Part shown: positions 17,626 through 26,786 of the stretch, in pieces
How the letters are laid out: every line of letters begins with the position of its first letter
Position numbering within the stretch: the first letter of the stretch is position 1
Assembly (NCBI RefSeq): GCF_013393945.1
Contig: NZ_CP040297.1
Location: 124,001-188,000 of the forward strand
From: Nostoc sp. TCL26-01
GTDB taxonomy: Bacteria > Cyanobacteriota > Cyanobacteriia > Cyanobacteriales > Nostocaceae
Direction of reading: 5' to 3'
DNA length: 64,000 nt
Position numbers and translations under genes: made by a program
The notes under the pieces: generated by a model
What the model was told of the DNA's origin: nothing
What the model saw: the letters and a program-made list of their open reading frames with translations, nothing else
Databases searched by the model: none

Positions 17626-18444
17626 ATGAAATCACAATGGGAATGTTTATTGCAGAACCTTGGTGAATGGCAAGGTTCCTTCACTCGATTTTCACCCCAG
17701 GGTAAACTACTCGATGATGTCAAAAGTGTTGTTTCCTTAGAAGGCTTGAACCACAACCAAACAATCCGTCAGGTTGTCAGTCGCCAAAACCAACAAGATT
17801 TAGTTTTAGAATATAGTTCTCTAGGACGGAACGTCTTATTTTTTGAAAACGGTGCTTTTTCCCAAGGTTCGATTCAGCTTGCACCTTTTACAGAATTTGG
17901 TGCAGAACTGGGCTTAATTCACGATAACCGCCGCCTCCGCCTTGTGCAACTATTTGATAAAAATGGTCAATTAGATAAACTAACCTTAATTAGAGAACAT
18001 TTAGCAGGAACACAACTAACAGAAAACCCACCCTTGCAAATAGATGATTTATTAGGTGAGTGGGAAGGTGAAGCGACAACAATATATCCTGATTGGCGAT
18101 CGCCCGATATTATTCCCACAAATCTCACATTACACCTAGATGAGAGCGATCGCTTAATTCAAAGCCTAAATTTTGCCGGACACACAATCACCTCAACAGC
18201 CACAGTCCAAAACTCTATCATTCTCTTTGACCAAGACCCCCAAAAGCAAATACAAGTATTATTGCTACCCAATGGTGCTTCTGCAACTTCTCCCCTAAAA
18301 GTACAGCTACGCCAAAGCCTAATTTTAGAGGTTGGTTGGTTAATTCAACCCAACTTACGCCAACGCATGATTCGCAGCTACAACGACAAAGGCGAATGGG
18401 TCAGCCTAACTCTAGTACAAGAACATCGCATTAAAACTTATTAA
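17626..18444 (+). CDS. DUF3598 family protein, 272 aa
   Basis: A soluble protein with two tandem, similar halves: one starts NLGEWQGSFTRFSPQG near residue 12, the other LLGEWEGEATTIYPDW near residue 145. Each half is rich in beta strands. This is the DUF3598 family of cyanobacteria and plastids, thought to have a lipocalin-like barrel related in fold to phycobiliprotein lyases. It has no signal peptide and no known ligand. There is no partner gene nearby that helps to define a role. Confidence 0.7.
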   Translation: MKSQWECLLQNLGEWQGSFTRFSPQGKLLDDVKSVVSLEGLNHNQTIRQVVSRQNQQDLVLEYSSLGRNVLFFENGAFSQGSIQLAPFTEFGAELGLIHDNRRLRLVQLFDKNGQLDKLTLIREHLAGTQLTENPPLQIDDLLGEWEGEATTIYPDWRSPDIIPTNLTLHLDESDRLIQSLNFAGHTITSTATVQNSIILFDQDPQKQIQVLLLPNGASATSPLKVQLRQSLILEVGWLIQPNLRQRMIRSYNDKGEWVSLTLVQEHRIKTY

Positions 18445-18560
18445 ATTCCCTCCCTCCTCTTTCCTCTGCGTTAAAAAAACAAATCTCTACTCACCCCAAA
18501 TCCGAAAAACCACAATTTAAGTTTGTAGATAAAACACATCCAAACTTAAAGGAAACAACA

Positions 18561-18959
18561 ATGAAAAACTTAACCACCAAAGTTACAAAATCCCTTTGGG
18601 GAATTCTCGCAACAGCCACAGGAACTGCTTCTATCCTCACAGCCACATTAGGAAACCCAGCCTCCGCACTCGCCACGACACCCATATTTAGCTGTAGTGC
18701 TGAAGGTGTGTATATTGAAGTTTCACAACTGAACAGTGGCAAACTACGTTATGCAGCATACAATATTCCTACGACACTCCAACGTCCTGATCTCTTAATT
18801 AATGGTGGTACATCCAAACGTAATCAAAACGGAGAAATAGTTTACAGATTTAAAAATAATAATTATTTGTATGCTGCTATCAAAGATGCTGGTTATGGCA
18901 GAGTACTAGTATACAGAAATAATCGATTAATTGCGACTAAATATTGTGGTGATGTTTAA
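18561..18959 (+). CDS. small secreted protein of unknown function, 132 aa
   Basis: The signal peptide covers about residues 10-38 (ending ASALA). The mature domain of about 90 residues has two cysteines, in FSCSAEG and ATKYCGD, which would bridge its ends. It is rich in Asn, Tyr and Arg and predicted to be mostly beta strand. An AAAGGAAAC ribosome site precedes the ATG. I recognise no family. Confidence 0.6.
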   Translation: MKNLTTKVTKSLWGILATATGTASILTATLGNPASALATTPIFSCSAEGVYIEVSQLNSGKLRYAAYNIPTTLQRPDLLINGGTSKRNQNGEIVYRFKNNNYLYAAIKDAGYGRVLVYRNNRLIATKYCGDV

Positions 18960-19072
18960 GAGTAATTACAATTTATGAATTCATCAATTGCATAAGTTAT
19001 TTTTTACTTGCTCATAAACATCAAGGAATATAATTTGTTGGCTGGCTACAATTAAACTTAAATCTGCTAATC

Positions 19073-20182
19073 ATGTTTAATCTTCTGAGCAAAACAGCAA
19101 CTGCAAATTTTGTCAGCAAATTCAGTCGTACCCTGTGTCTAATAATTCTGACTGGGGTACTTTTTCTGAGTTTTTCACCCAGTCCAGTATGGGCATTTTC
19201 CACCTATACAGGAACATTCAAATTGAACCAACCCTGTGAAGCAACAACTTCCATCAGTGGCAGAAATCCTGTAGATTTGAATGTTGACCAAACTTATGAA
19301 GCGATCGCCCTTAATAAACAGCCAAATCCCACCCATGCGTACATCAAAGTTCCTGATGTCGGTAGTCGTTGGGTAGCATTGAGTTGTGGTCAACTCAGCA
19401 ATACCATCATCACAGCAAATACACCCCAGCCTGTAAGTCGTCCTACAAATACAGTTAGTTCCCGATTTCTCCCCTTCTTTGACAACATCAACAATCCTGT
19501 TAATGTCAAAGTTGGTGGTAGAAAAGACTTAACTCCCCTACCTCCTCAGCTTAACGATTTTGATAAAGCAATGAATCAAATTTGTGGGGAAGTGGGAACA
19601 GTTGTCAGTCCTGATAGTTTTAAAGAAAAACTCCGAGAATTTCCCGATGTTCTCACCAATATTCGAGAAACAGTTGGCAATTCTCTTGTAGATGGACGCA
19701 CTGCTGATGATGATTTTATCGATGATTTAACGGATATTTGGTTTAATGCTCACGGCTTCGATCATGTCTTCTGCGGTGAACCAGGACAAAATAACATCGG
19801 TGGATTACACTTCGTTGGACGTTATTTAGATTTACAACAAAAAGGTGTCGCCGGACGCTTACCCAATGCAGATAACCGTGCCGAAGTTGAAGACGGTGCT
19901 ATTTATACATTGGGTGTAGAGATGAAAGTAGGCGATCGCATCGTCAAAGCACCCATCAAGGGATACGGTTATACACTCAACGCTGAAGATATTTTAGCGA
20001 TCGCTGCCAAGGCTTACAAGGACAACCCCAACACAGAATCCACAAGCAAAGGTTGCACTCTCACTATTACTGATGATGGGAAAACATTTGCTAACGTTTT
20101 CGTTGCTAAAAACGGTGCAATTCGTACCTTCTTCCCCGATGCCACACCTGATTTTAATAGGAATGGTGAATGTAATTCCTAA
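19073..20182 (+). CDS. secreted EndoU-like ribonuclease-domain protein, 369 aa
   Basis: The protein carries a signal peptide (about 19-41, ending SPVWA), a small beta domain (about 45-110), and a C-terminal domain (about 160-365) that resembles bacterial EndoU nucleases. Key elements are HGFDHVFCGE (His231), IGGLHFVGRY (His246), and a later Lys in APIKGYGYTLN near 296, in the order of the His/His/Lys catalytic triad known from XendoU. EndoU enzymes cut RNA at uridines and appear both as secreted toxins and as processing enzymes. No immunity gene is apparent on either side: the neighbours are a small secreted protein and a membrane protein. Activity and target are unknown. Confidence 0.65.
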   Translation: MFNLLSKTATANFVSKFSRTLCLIILTGVLFLSFSPSPVWAFSTYTGTFKLNQPCEATTSISGRNPVDLNVDQTYEAIALNKQPNPTHAYIKVPDVGSRWVALSCGQLSNTIITANTPQPVSRPTNTVSSRFLPFFDNINNPVNVKVGGRKDLTPLPPQLNDFDKAMNQICGEVGTVVSPDSFKEKLREFPDVLTNIRETVGNSLVDGRTADDDFIDDLTDIWFNAHGFDHVFCGEPGQNNIGGLHFVGRYLDLQQKGVAGRLPNADNRAEVEDGAIYTLGVEMKVGDRIVKAPIKGYGYTLNAEDILAIAAKAYKDNPNTESTSKGCTLTITDDGKTFANVFVAKNGAIRTFFPDATPDFNRNGECNS

Positions 20183-20509
20183 GTTTTGATAATGGGTCAT
20201 TGGTGTTACCAATTTCTACAGATATTATAAGCTTGCGCTTCTACAAAACATTTAGGGGCGCAATTTTTTTGAGTATTGCTATAGCGAGTTGTCTTTAATG
20301 CTAAAAAGTAATAATCACTATTAAATTGTATATATGGTCACTCCACCCAACATACATAAATATATCTTGTAAAAAACTCTATGTTTCAACATAGATGAGG
20401 TTTATATATAGAGCTTTGAGTAGATATAGTTGAGAGGTAAATTGTTCTAACTTAGCATTTCCCCTTTAAAATAAATACACAACTCCCACTTGCAAAGGAG
20501 TATCCAGTT
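20183..20509. other. intergenic region, nothing assigned
   Basis: AT-rich sequence upstream of the membrane protein and DUF1537 pair. A short hairpin (CTATGTT/AACATAG, near 20380) is the only structure I noticed. A ribosome site AAAGGAG lies about 14 bases before the next start. Confidence 0.5.
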
Positions 20510-21175
20510 GTGCAACCAGATTTAATAGGTTTGGAAATTAGTCAGGGAGAACTGAGACGCTTGACTGGGGTGTCTCCCAATCAAGTCTTTCGTCCTGCTG
20601 TGATGGCAGATCGGCAACAGCGAGTAAAATTTTGGCAAAATGAGATATCACTAGTATTCGTAATCGCTGCGGTGATTGTTGGCTTGGTTTATGGTTTGAT
20701 TATTTTGCCTGTTATGAGTTCGGCAATTCCTTTAGGTATAATTTTATTCATTGTCGTGGCGATCGCACTCCTGATTGGGCGATCGCTTTGGCGGCGACTC
20801 ACGAGTCCAAAATTACTAAAAAAGCTCTTAGATGCAGTTGATCAATATCACACTTTGGTTATTGCGGTGGATGTGAATGATCAATTGGCTATCTCTGGCA
20901 ATTTAGATCATAGTCTCCATGATAGAGACAAAGTTATCACTTCTCTACAACTGCTGCGAAAAGATTTAGTCCAAGCTCTCAAATGTGAGCGAGTTTTGCG
21001 AGATAATAAGAAACTGCTTGGTAATCAACAAGAGTTATTTGTCAATAATTTCACAAATATTCAAACTTTAAAAGAAAGTAGTCAAGCTGGCGAATACTCG
21101 CAAATTTTGCATCAATCATGGCAGATTGCTCTTGATGTACAAGTAGAAGTACAAAAATTACAATCATCTCTATGA
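20510..21175 (+). CDS. two-helix membrane protein of unknown function, 221 aa
   Basis: The protein starts at GTG (MQPDLIGLEISQGELRRLTGV) behind AAAGGAG. Two adjacent membrane helices lie at about 45-65 and 68-90, and a soluble helical C-terminus of about 130 residues (LLKKLLDAVDQYHTLVIAVDVNDQ ... KCERVLRDNKKLL) follows, probably cytoplasmic. Its stop codon overlaps the ATG of the sugar-acid kinase gene (ATGA), so the two are co-translated. The family appears conserved in cyanobacteria but has no known function. A link to the kinase is inferred only from the overlap. Confidence 0.65.
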   Translation: MQPDLIGLEISQGELRRLTGVSPNQVFRPAVMADRQQRVKFWQNEISLVFVIAAVIVGLVYGLIILPVMSSAIPLGIILFIVVAIALLIGRSLWRRLTSPKLLKKLLDAVDQYHTLVIAVDVNDQLAISGNLDHSLHDRDKVITSLQLLRKDLVQALKCERVLRDNKKLLGNQQELFVNNFTNIQTLKESSQAGEYSQILHQSWQIALDVQVEVQKLQSSL

Positions 21176-22497
21176 GCAACAAACCCAAAATAATTGTCTT
21201 GGATGATGACCCGACAGGTTCTCAAACAGTCCATAGCTGTTTGCTGTTGATGCGGTGGGATGTGGAGACTTTACGCTTGGGGTTGCGGGATGATTCGCCT
21301 ATTTTCTTTATTTTGACTAATACCAGGGCTTTACCGCCAGAGTCAGCTACATCTGTAACTAAAGAAGTGTGTCAGAACTTGAAATTGGCACTAGCGGCTG
21401 AAGGTATAACTGACTTTCTGGTTGTCAGCCGTTCTGATTCTACATTGCGGGGACATTACCCTATCGAAACTGATGCGATCGCTCAAGAATTAGGTTCATT
21501 TGATGCTCATTTCCTCGTCCCGGCATTTTTTGAGGGGGGACGCATTACCCGCGATAGCATTCATTACCTGATGATCGATGGTGTCCCCACCCCAGTTCAT
21601 GAAACTGAATTTGCCCGTGATTCTGTTTTTGCTTACCATCACAGTTACTTACCCAAGTATGTGGAAGAAAAAACTCAAGGTAGTATTAAGGCAGAGTCAG
21701 TAGAAAGGTTTTTACTCGCGGATATTCGCCACGGGAGTTTAGAACGCTTACTCAAGTTGACTGGTAATCAGTGCGCTGTCGTTGATGGGGAAACTCAAAC
21801 CGATCTCAATCGCTTTGCTGTCGATGTGTTAGCAGCCGCTAGTCAAGGTAAACGCTTTTTATTCCGCAGTGCTGCTAGTATCTTAACCGCTTTAGCAGCC
21901 CTACCTCCCCAAGCGATCGCTGCCGAAAATATGGCTGAATATGTGCGCCAAGGAAAACCCGGTGCAGTTATAGTCGGTTCCCATGTCAAAAAGACAACAC
22001 AACAACTAGCGGCATTGCTAGAAGTTGCTGGGACGGTAGGTGTAGAAGTCAATGTAGGCAGACTGCTTAGTGATCAGCCCGATATAGATGCTCAAATACT
22101 CAGTGAAATCACAGAGGATGTGAAAACCATACATCACAATGGCAAAACACCAGTAGTTTACACCAGTCGTCAAGAACTCATATTTAATGATGTTAAAACA
22201 CGGTTAGATTTTGGCATCAGGGTTTCTCGCTTATTAATGGACGTTGTTCGCAACTTACCATCTGATATCGGATTCCTCATTAGCAAAGGTGGCATTACTT
22301 CTAACGATGTGTTGAGTACGGGTCTAGCTTTGACTTCAGCTCGGCTACTTGGTCAAATTTTACCTGGTTGTTCGATGGTGATCACACCCCCAGACCATCC
22401 CCAGTTTCCCAAATTACCAGTAGTCCTATTCCCTGGCAATGTCGGTGATGCTGATGCCTTGGGAAAAATTTATCAAAGATTAACCAAAAATACTTAA
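21172..22497 (+). CDS. four-carbon acid sugar kinase family protein (DUF1537)
   Basis: The N-terminal domain (about 1-230) has VLDDDPTGSQTVHS and SRSDSTLRGHYPIE, which are marks of the family. The C-terminal nucleotide-binding domain (about 250-440) has VIVGSHVKKTTQQLAAL, FLISKGGITSNDVL, and FPGNVGDADAL. Relatives phosphorylate erythronate, threonate or 3-oxo acid sugars in catabolism, with ATP. Length and motifs are complete. Usual pathway partners (dehydrogenase, aldolase or isomerase) are absent here, so the substrate cannot be named. It shares a four-base overlap with the upstream membrane-protein gene. Confidence 0.85.
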   Translation: MSNKPKIIVLDDDPTGSQTVHSCLLLMRWDVETLRLGLRDDSPIFFILTNTRALPPESATSVTKEVCQNLKLALAAEGITDFLVVSRSDSTLRGHYPIETDAIAQELGSFDAHFLVPAFFEGGRITRDSIHYLMIDGVPTPVHETEFARDSVFAYHHSYLPKYVEEKTQGSIKAESVERFLLADIRHGSLERLLKLTGNQCAVVDGETQTDLNRFAVDVLAAASQGKRFLFRSAASILTALAALPPQAIAAENMAEYVRQGKPGAVIVGSHVKKTTQQLAALLEVAGTVGVEVNVGRLLSDQPDIDAQILSEITEDVKTIHHNGKTPVVYTSRQELIFNDVKTRLDFGIRVSRLLMDVVRNLPSDIGFLISKGGITSNDVLSTGLALTSARLLGQILPGCSMVITPPDHPQFPKLPVVLFPGNVGDADALGKIYQRLTKNT

Positions 22498-22577
22498 GTG
22501 AGGATGTTGTTGCAATTAGCAACTAGTCTAATATTGTTAATTACCGGGTCTGTCTCTTGTCTTTTGGCTGGTACTGC

Positions 22578-23648
22578 ATGACTTCTGATTCTGCCATCCC
22601 CAATTTAGGGTCAAATTCTGCACATCCTGATGCAGAATCTCCTTCTACTGTTGCTGCTCAAGAGTCAAACTCTGCCTTGATTGAAGCAGATTCTAACTCG
22701 ATTATTCCCGATGCCGAGTTAAATTCGGTGCTGCTTTATTTACAGGCGAACGCTGAATCGACAAATGGGGATCAACACTCTGGCAGTTTACAAGAGTTAG
22801 CAACTACGCCAGTGAATGTGGAGTCAAATAGCACTGACTTAGATTTAGAACCAAATACTGATTTGTTGAGTGTCGATTCTTTAGAGTCAGCAGGAAGACA
22901 TAAAGTCAAGAATGATATCCAAGTCCAGTTGAGAAGCGAGTCTGGGCGACTGTTGGTAATTTTACCAACAGAGTTACAATTACCAGCTTCAGAATTTGCT
23001 TGGTCAGAGATTTGGCAACAATTAAAATTGCGGTTGAATGCAGGCGATCGCCTCCGCACCCGCAATGCCGCAGTTCACCTCATAGCCTACGATCGCCTCC
23101 TCGATGGTAGACAATTACAACAACTGGCAGAAGCCTTTAGCGAGGTGCAACTCCAGCTAAAATCCGTCGCCACCAGTCGCCGACAAACAGCGATCGCGGC
23201 TGTCACATCGGGTTACTCTGTTAAACAACTCCAACCAGAAACAGTCCTCAATTCTGAACCAAAAACCACGGCTAAAGCCCAAGCCGATGCTCTTTATCTA
23301 GAAAGCACAATTCGTTCTGGTGTAGAAATTCGTCACCCCGGTACAGTAATTTTATTGGGAGATATCAATCCAGGTGGTATCGTAGTGGCAGATGGAGATA
23401 TCTTAGTCTGGGGTCGCTTACGGGGAATTGCTCATGCTGGTGCTGGAGGCAATCGTGATTGTCTGATTATGGCACTGCAAATGGAGCCAACCCAACTACG
23501 CATCGCTGATGCTGTAGCTAGAGCGCCTGAAAAATCCCCAATGCAATTTTTTCCTGAAGTGGCACATATTACGCCCCAAGGAATTCGCATCGTCAAAGCC
23601 ATCGATTTTTCTAGAAACCAATTAACTAGGATCAATCAAGCACCATAA
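22578..23648 (+). CDS. minC: septum site-determining protein MinC
   Basis: MinC blocks Z-ring assembly away from mid-cell and is brought to the membrane by MinD. The C-terminal domain (about 245-340) has the beta-helix signature RSGVEIRHPGTVILLGDINPGG and VWGRLRGIAHAGA with G..G.. repeats. Before it lies the FtsZ-inhibiting MinC-N domain (about 110-210). The first 100 or so residues are unusual: an acidic, Ser/Asn-rich extension that repeats 'SNS.....DAE.NS'. I chose ATG; the frame is open upstream to TTG at 22557. minD starts 44 bases downstream. Confidence 0.9.
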   Translation: MTSDSAIPNLGSNSAHPDAESPSTVAAQESNSALIEADSNSIIPDAELNSVLLYLQANAESTNGDQHSGSLQELATTPVNVESNSTDLDLEPNTDLLSVDSLESAGRHKVKNDIQVQLRSESGRLLVILPTELQLPASEFAWSEIWQQLKLRLNAGDRLRTRNAAVHLIAYDRLLDGRQLQQLAEAFSEVQLQLKSVATSRRQTAIAAVTSGYSVKQLQPETVLNSEPKTTAKAQADALYLESTIRSGVEIRHPGTVILLGDINPGGIVVADGDILVWGRLRGIAHAGAGGNRDCLIMALQMEPTQLRIADAVARAPEKSPMQFFPEVAHITPQGIRIVKAIDFSRNQLTRINQAP

Positions 23649-23692
23649 ATATTTAATATATTTGTTTAACCCCAATCCGGCATATTCTTAAC

Positions 23693-24499
23693 ATGACTCG
23701 TATTATTGTAATTACCTCCGGCAAAGGAGGCGTGGGTAAAACTACAGTTTCGGCAAACTTGGGCATGGCTTTAGCCAAAATGGGACGGCAAATTGCCCTA
23801 GTAGATGCGGATTTTGGTCTGAGAAACTTAGATTTGCTACTAGGACTAGAAAACCGTATCGTCTACACAGCAGTAGAAGTTCTCTCTAGAGAATGTCGTT
23901 TAGAACAAGCCTTAGTCAAGGACAAGCGTCAACCCAATTTAGTACTGCTACCAGCAGCTCAAAACCGGACTAAAGACGCAGTCACCCCCGAACAGATGAA
24001 GTTATTGGTGAATGCACTGGCACAAAAATATCAGTACATCATCATCGATAGCCCGGCGGGGATTGAAAATGGCTTTAAAAATGCGATCGCCCCAGCCAAA
24101 GAAGCCCTCATCGTTACCACACCAGAAATCTCGGCTGTGCGAGATGCTGATCGGGTGGTCGGCTTACTGGAAGCTCAAGGTGTCAAGCGCGTGCATTTAA
24201 TCATTAACCGCATCAGACCCGCAATGGTACGGGCAAATGATATGATGTCTGTCCAAGATGTTCAAGAACTTCTAGCGATCCCTTTAATCGGGGTACTGCC
24301 TGATGATGAACGTGTCATCGTCTCCACCAATCGCGGCGAACCATTAGTTTTAGGAGATACCCCCTCCATCGCTGCCCTAGCTTTTGAAAACATTGCTCGG
24401 AGATTGGAAGGAGAAACAGTCGAATTTTTAGACCTTGACGCACCCCACGACAATATTTTCGCTCGTCTGCGAAAGTTGTTATGGACTAAGATTGTGTAA
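23693..24499 (+). CDS. minD: septum site-determining ATPase MinD
   Basis: A 268-residue ParA/MinD-type ATPase. The deviant Walker A motif GKGGVGKTT is at 10-18, VDADFGLRNLDLLLG follows, and the Walker B region is IIIDSPAGIE. The C-terminal amphipathic helix that binds the membrane is seen as IFARLRKLLWTKIV. It recruits MinC, and its ATP cycle is driven by MinE. It lies in the conserved order minC-minD-minE with short gaps. Confidence 0.97.
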   Translation: MTRIIVITSGKGGVGKTTVSANLGMALAKMGRQIALVDADFGLRNLDLLLGLENRIVYTAVEVLSRECRLEQALVKDKRQPNLVLLPAAQNRTKDAVTPEQMKLLVNALAQKYQYIIIDSPAGIENGFKNAIAPAKEALIVTTPEISAVRDADRVVGLLEAQGVKRVHLIINRIRPAMVRANDMMSVQDVQELLAIPLIGVLPDDERVIVSTNRGEPLVLGDTPSIAALAFENIARRLEGETVEFLDLDAPHDNIFARLRKLLWTKIV

Positions 24500-24532
24500 C
24501 CTATTCTCCAGTCTCCGCACACGTAATTTGCA

Positions 24533-24832
24533 ATGATTCTCGAACTCATAGAAAAACTTTTTCTACGTACCCCCGATAACAGTCGCACTCAAGTCAAACG
24601 TCGCCTGCAACTGGTGATTGCTCATGACCGTGCCGACTTAGATCCCCAGACTCTGGAAAAAATGCGTAAAGAAATTTTAGATATTGTCTGTCGCTATGTA
24701 GAAGTAGAAACAGATGGTCTAGAATTTGCCCTAGAAAGCAATCAACGGACAACCGCCTTGATTGCCAATCTACCCATCCGTCGAGTCAAAGGTGTAACAC
24801 CTCTGTTGGAAGGTAGCGATACATCACAGTGA
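24533..24832 (+). CDS. minE: cell division topological specificity factor MinE
   Basis: A 99-residue protein of the expected size. The N-terminal membrane/MinD-binding part starts [12 protein letters not shown] and contains the anti-MinCD helix ([35 protein letters not shown]). The C-terminal dimerisation domain runs to VTPLLEGS. MinE stimulates MinD ATPase activity and so drives pole-to-pole oscillation. It starts 33 bases after minD and ends convergent with the MAPEG gene. Confidence 0.95.
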   Translation: MILELIEKLFLRTPDNSRTQVKRRLQLVIAHDRADLDPQTLEKMRKEILDIVCRYVEVETDGLEFALESNQRTTALIANLPIRRVKGVTPLLEGSDTSQ

Positions 24833-24867
24833 CAGAAACATCTTCTGGATCATCAAGTAAACAGGTT

Positions 24868-25371
24868 TTAGGCAATGCCCTGAAAACCATAATATACGCA
24901 CGCCAAACTACCAACGATATAAACAAACCAAGTCAGAAAAAAACCCGTTGCTCTACCAACAGAAGGGCCGTAAGTTGTAATTACACCCCAAGCATGAGCA
25001 ACGCGGGCAACTGTCAAGGTAATTGCTAGTAGCCAAAGAAGCCAACTTTCTGCCTGCATTAGTTCCAACACCAGTACAAATAGTAATCCATGTGGCACAT
25101 ACTCCGCAAAGTTGCCGTGAGCGCGCACCTTGCGTTGGAGTAAGCCATCATCGCTTGTTGCGGTGATTTTTTGACTCATTTTCTCAACTGTAGCTGCCCA
25201 AGCATTAGGATTTGCCAGTGGATCTGGCTGTGTTGCTACATCTTCTGGGGATTCGCCATGCCAAACTCTAGTTTTTACCCGTTCCATCGTCGCAATATAG
25301 GAAAGAGCAAAGGCAGTGATACCGTTTATGCCAATGAATAGGGTAGATATAGGTATGTAATTTTGCACCAT
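24868..25371 (-). CDS. MAPEG family membrane protein, 167 aa
   Basis: The protein has four predicted membrane helices (about 8-28, 85-105, 108-128, 140-165). The sequence KVRAHGNFAEYVPHGLLFVLVLEL, with RAHGN then E and P, is the glutathione- or ligand-binding signature of MAPEG (membrane-associated eicosanoid and glutathione metabolism) proteins. Bacterial members include microsomal-type glutathione transferases. It is slightly longer than the typical 130-150 residues because of a soluble loop after helix 1 (about 33-75). Substrate unknown. The stop codon is 36 bases from the end of convergent minE. Confidence 0.85.
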   Translation of the reverse strand: MVQNYIPISTLFIGINGITAFALSYIATMERVKTRVWHGESPEDVATQPDPLANPNAWAATVEKMSQKITATSDDGLLQRKVRAHGNFAEYVPHGLLFVLVLELMQAESWLLWLLAITLTVARVAHAWGVITTYGPSVGRATGFFLTWFVYIVGSLACVYYGFQGIA

Positions 25372-25432
25372 TTCGACTTATTTTCATACTGCGGAACTTC
25401 TGTTGGCATCATACGATGATTAAATCCATTCA

Positions 25433-25475
25433 GCAAAAAACTCCCATCATCAAAAACTATTGATAAAGGGAGTTT
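25433..25475 (-). terminator. Rho-independent terminator of the downstream-facing gene
   Basis: On the minus strand AAACTCCC pairs with GGGAGTTT, followed by a T run (six T in all). The loop holds a smaller inner hairpin. It lies 19 bases after the stop codon of the 25494-26786 gene. Confidence 0.75.
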
Positions 25476-25493
25476 AGAAGATATTTCATCAAC

Positions 25494-26786
25494 TCAACGA
25501 GAAGCGACTTGTGGCCCTGCCCACACTTGTGTGAGTTTTTCGCCAAACGTCACAGGCTGATCTGTATTTGTTGTAGTTACAGTCTTGCCATCAACAGCAA
25601 CCTTAACCAAAGGCCAATCTTCTTCCCCTAGTTCCCCAGCACGGAATAGGACATGATCTGGTTCATTTTTACTCCAACCCAATAACACAGCAATCTTTTC
25701 ATGCTCATCATCTGACGCAGGCGCAACTGTGTTGGTTTGATTTTTTTGCCGATCCCAAATTACGGCTCTATCTGTCGAATCTCCTGTATTAAATACTCCT
25801 TCAAACTTACGTGCTAAAAAGCGATCGCTTTTTTCCGACCAACTTACAGGCACTAATACCCCTATTTGCCCATCTCCATCGCTTTGTTCTTGTATTCCTG
25901 CTTGCTTGTTGAGTAGGGGATCGCTAGTTACGTTAGTTGTCGCCATGACCCGCAATTTCTTAGTTTCCCTGTCTTCGACAAACAGCACACTATTAACTTT
26001 GCTGTTGTACATATCGGGCTTAACTTCAATTTGTACCCTGCTATAAACAGCGTACTTCCCATCAGGAGAAATCACGGGAACACTGCGATAATAACGTACA
26101 CCAGACATCCCTCTAGCACCAATCGTCTCTTGAGTAGCCACAATCCATTGCCAAGGAATTGGATGGGGACTACCGATGGGATCTACTTGTGCTGCTGATT
26201 CTGAATTAGGTTGTTCACCCGCTACCTCTGGAGTGGAATTGGGTTGTGTTTCTTGCAAACTTGGTGCAACTTGAGTGGCAATCAATGAGTAGGCTTGAGA
26301 AACTTGTCTGAGTATTTCTTGATCTTTTTGTGATGGCAGATCAGCAATTTTTAATTTTTGATTTCTGGGGATCTCTAAATCTGGCGCTAGTTCAACTGCT
26401 GCCAAGGGATCAACATGATACTTACTGCTATTAGACCGAGAGTATTCTTTAGCTAATAAAGACTCTAGATTATCTGCTGATGATATTTGAGTGTTCTGTG
26501 CAACTACGTTTTGTTGCGGGATGGTTTCTACTGCTTTCGCGGTGGAGTTGGTTTGACTTGCTGTAACAATTCCAGCTAAATCTGGCTGATTAACAACAGC
26601 TACTTCCTGTGACACAGAGTCAGAACTTTCCGATTCAACAGCAGTTTTTGCTATCACTGGCGACTGCTTTGCTGAACTAGAATGACCTGATGCTGCTACC
26701 AAAGGCGCAATAACTATGGCAACAACAACGTAATTAATAAATGGTTGTGTGCGGAACCATCCTGACAGGAAGAAGGATTTAAGCAT
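25494..26786 (-). CDS. single-pass envelope protein of unknown function, about 430 aa
   Basis: From the chosen ATG (GGAG 11 bases before it) the protein has a short cytoplasmic tail and a hydrophobic helix (about 15-33). A long Ser/Gln/Asn-rich linker (about 40-200) follows. The beta-rich C-terminal domain (about 210-430) includes ISPDGKYAVYSRVQIEV, LFVEDRETKKLRVM, VSWSEKSDRFLARKFEG and WDRQKNQT. These recall WD40-like/TolB-type blades, with 'SPDGK' and 'W..D' motifs, but I cannot assign a family. The frame is open 18 codons upstream to a TTG; the strong ribosome site decides for the ATG. It probably sits in the inner membrane with the C-terminal domain in the periplasm. Confidence 0.6.
   Translation of the reverse strand: MLKSFFLSGWFRTQPFINYVVVAIVIAPLVAASGHSSSAKQSPVIAKTAVESESSDSVSQEVAVVNQPDLAGIVTASQTNSTAKAVETIPQQNVVAQNTQISSADNLESLLAKEYSRSNSSKYHVDPLAAVELAPDLEIPRNQKLKIADLPSQKDQEILRQVSQAYSLIATQVAPSLQETQPNSTPEVAGEQPNSESAAQVDPIGSPHPIPWQWIVATQETIGARGMSGVRYYRSVPVISPDGKYAVYSRVQIEVKPDMYNSKVNSVLFVEDRETKKLRVMATTNVTSDPLLNKQAGIQEQSDGDGQIGVLVPVSWSEKSDRFLARKFEGVFNTGDSTDRAVIWDRQKNQTNTVAPASDDEHEKIAVLLGWSKNEPDHVLFRAGELGEEDWPLVKVAVDGKTVTTTNTDQPVTFGEKLTQVWAGPQVASR

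Noticed and set aside
20183..20509. Possible tRNA or small RNA in the gap after the EndoU-like gene
   Set aside because: No cloverleaf or T-loop sequence (GGTTCGAATCC-like) was visible; only a short weak hairpin.
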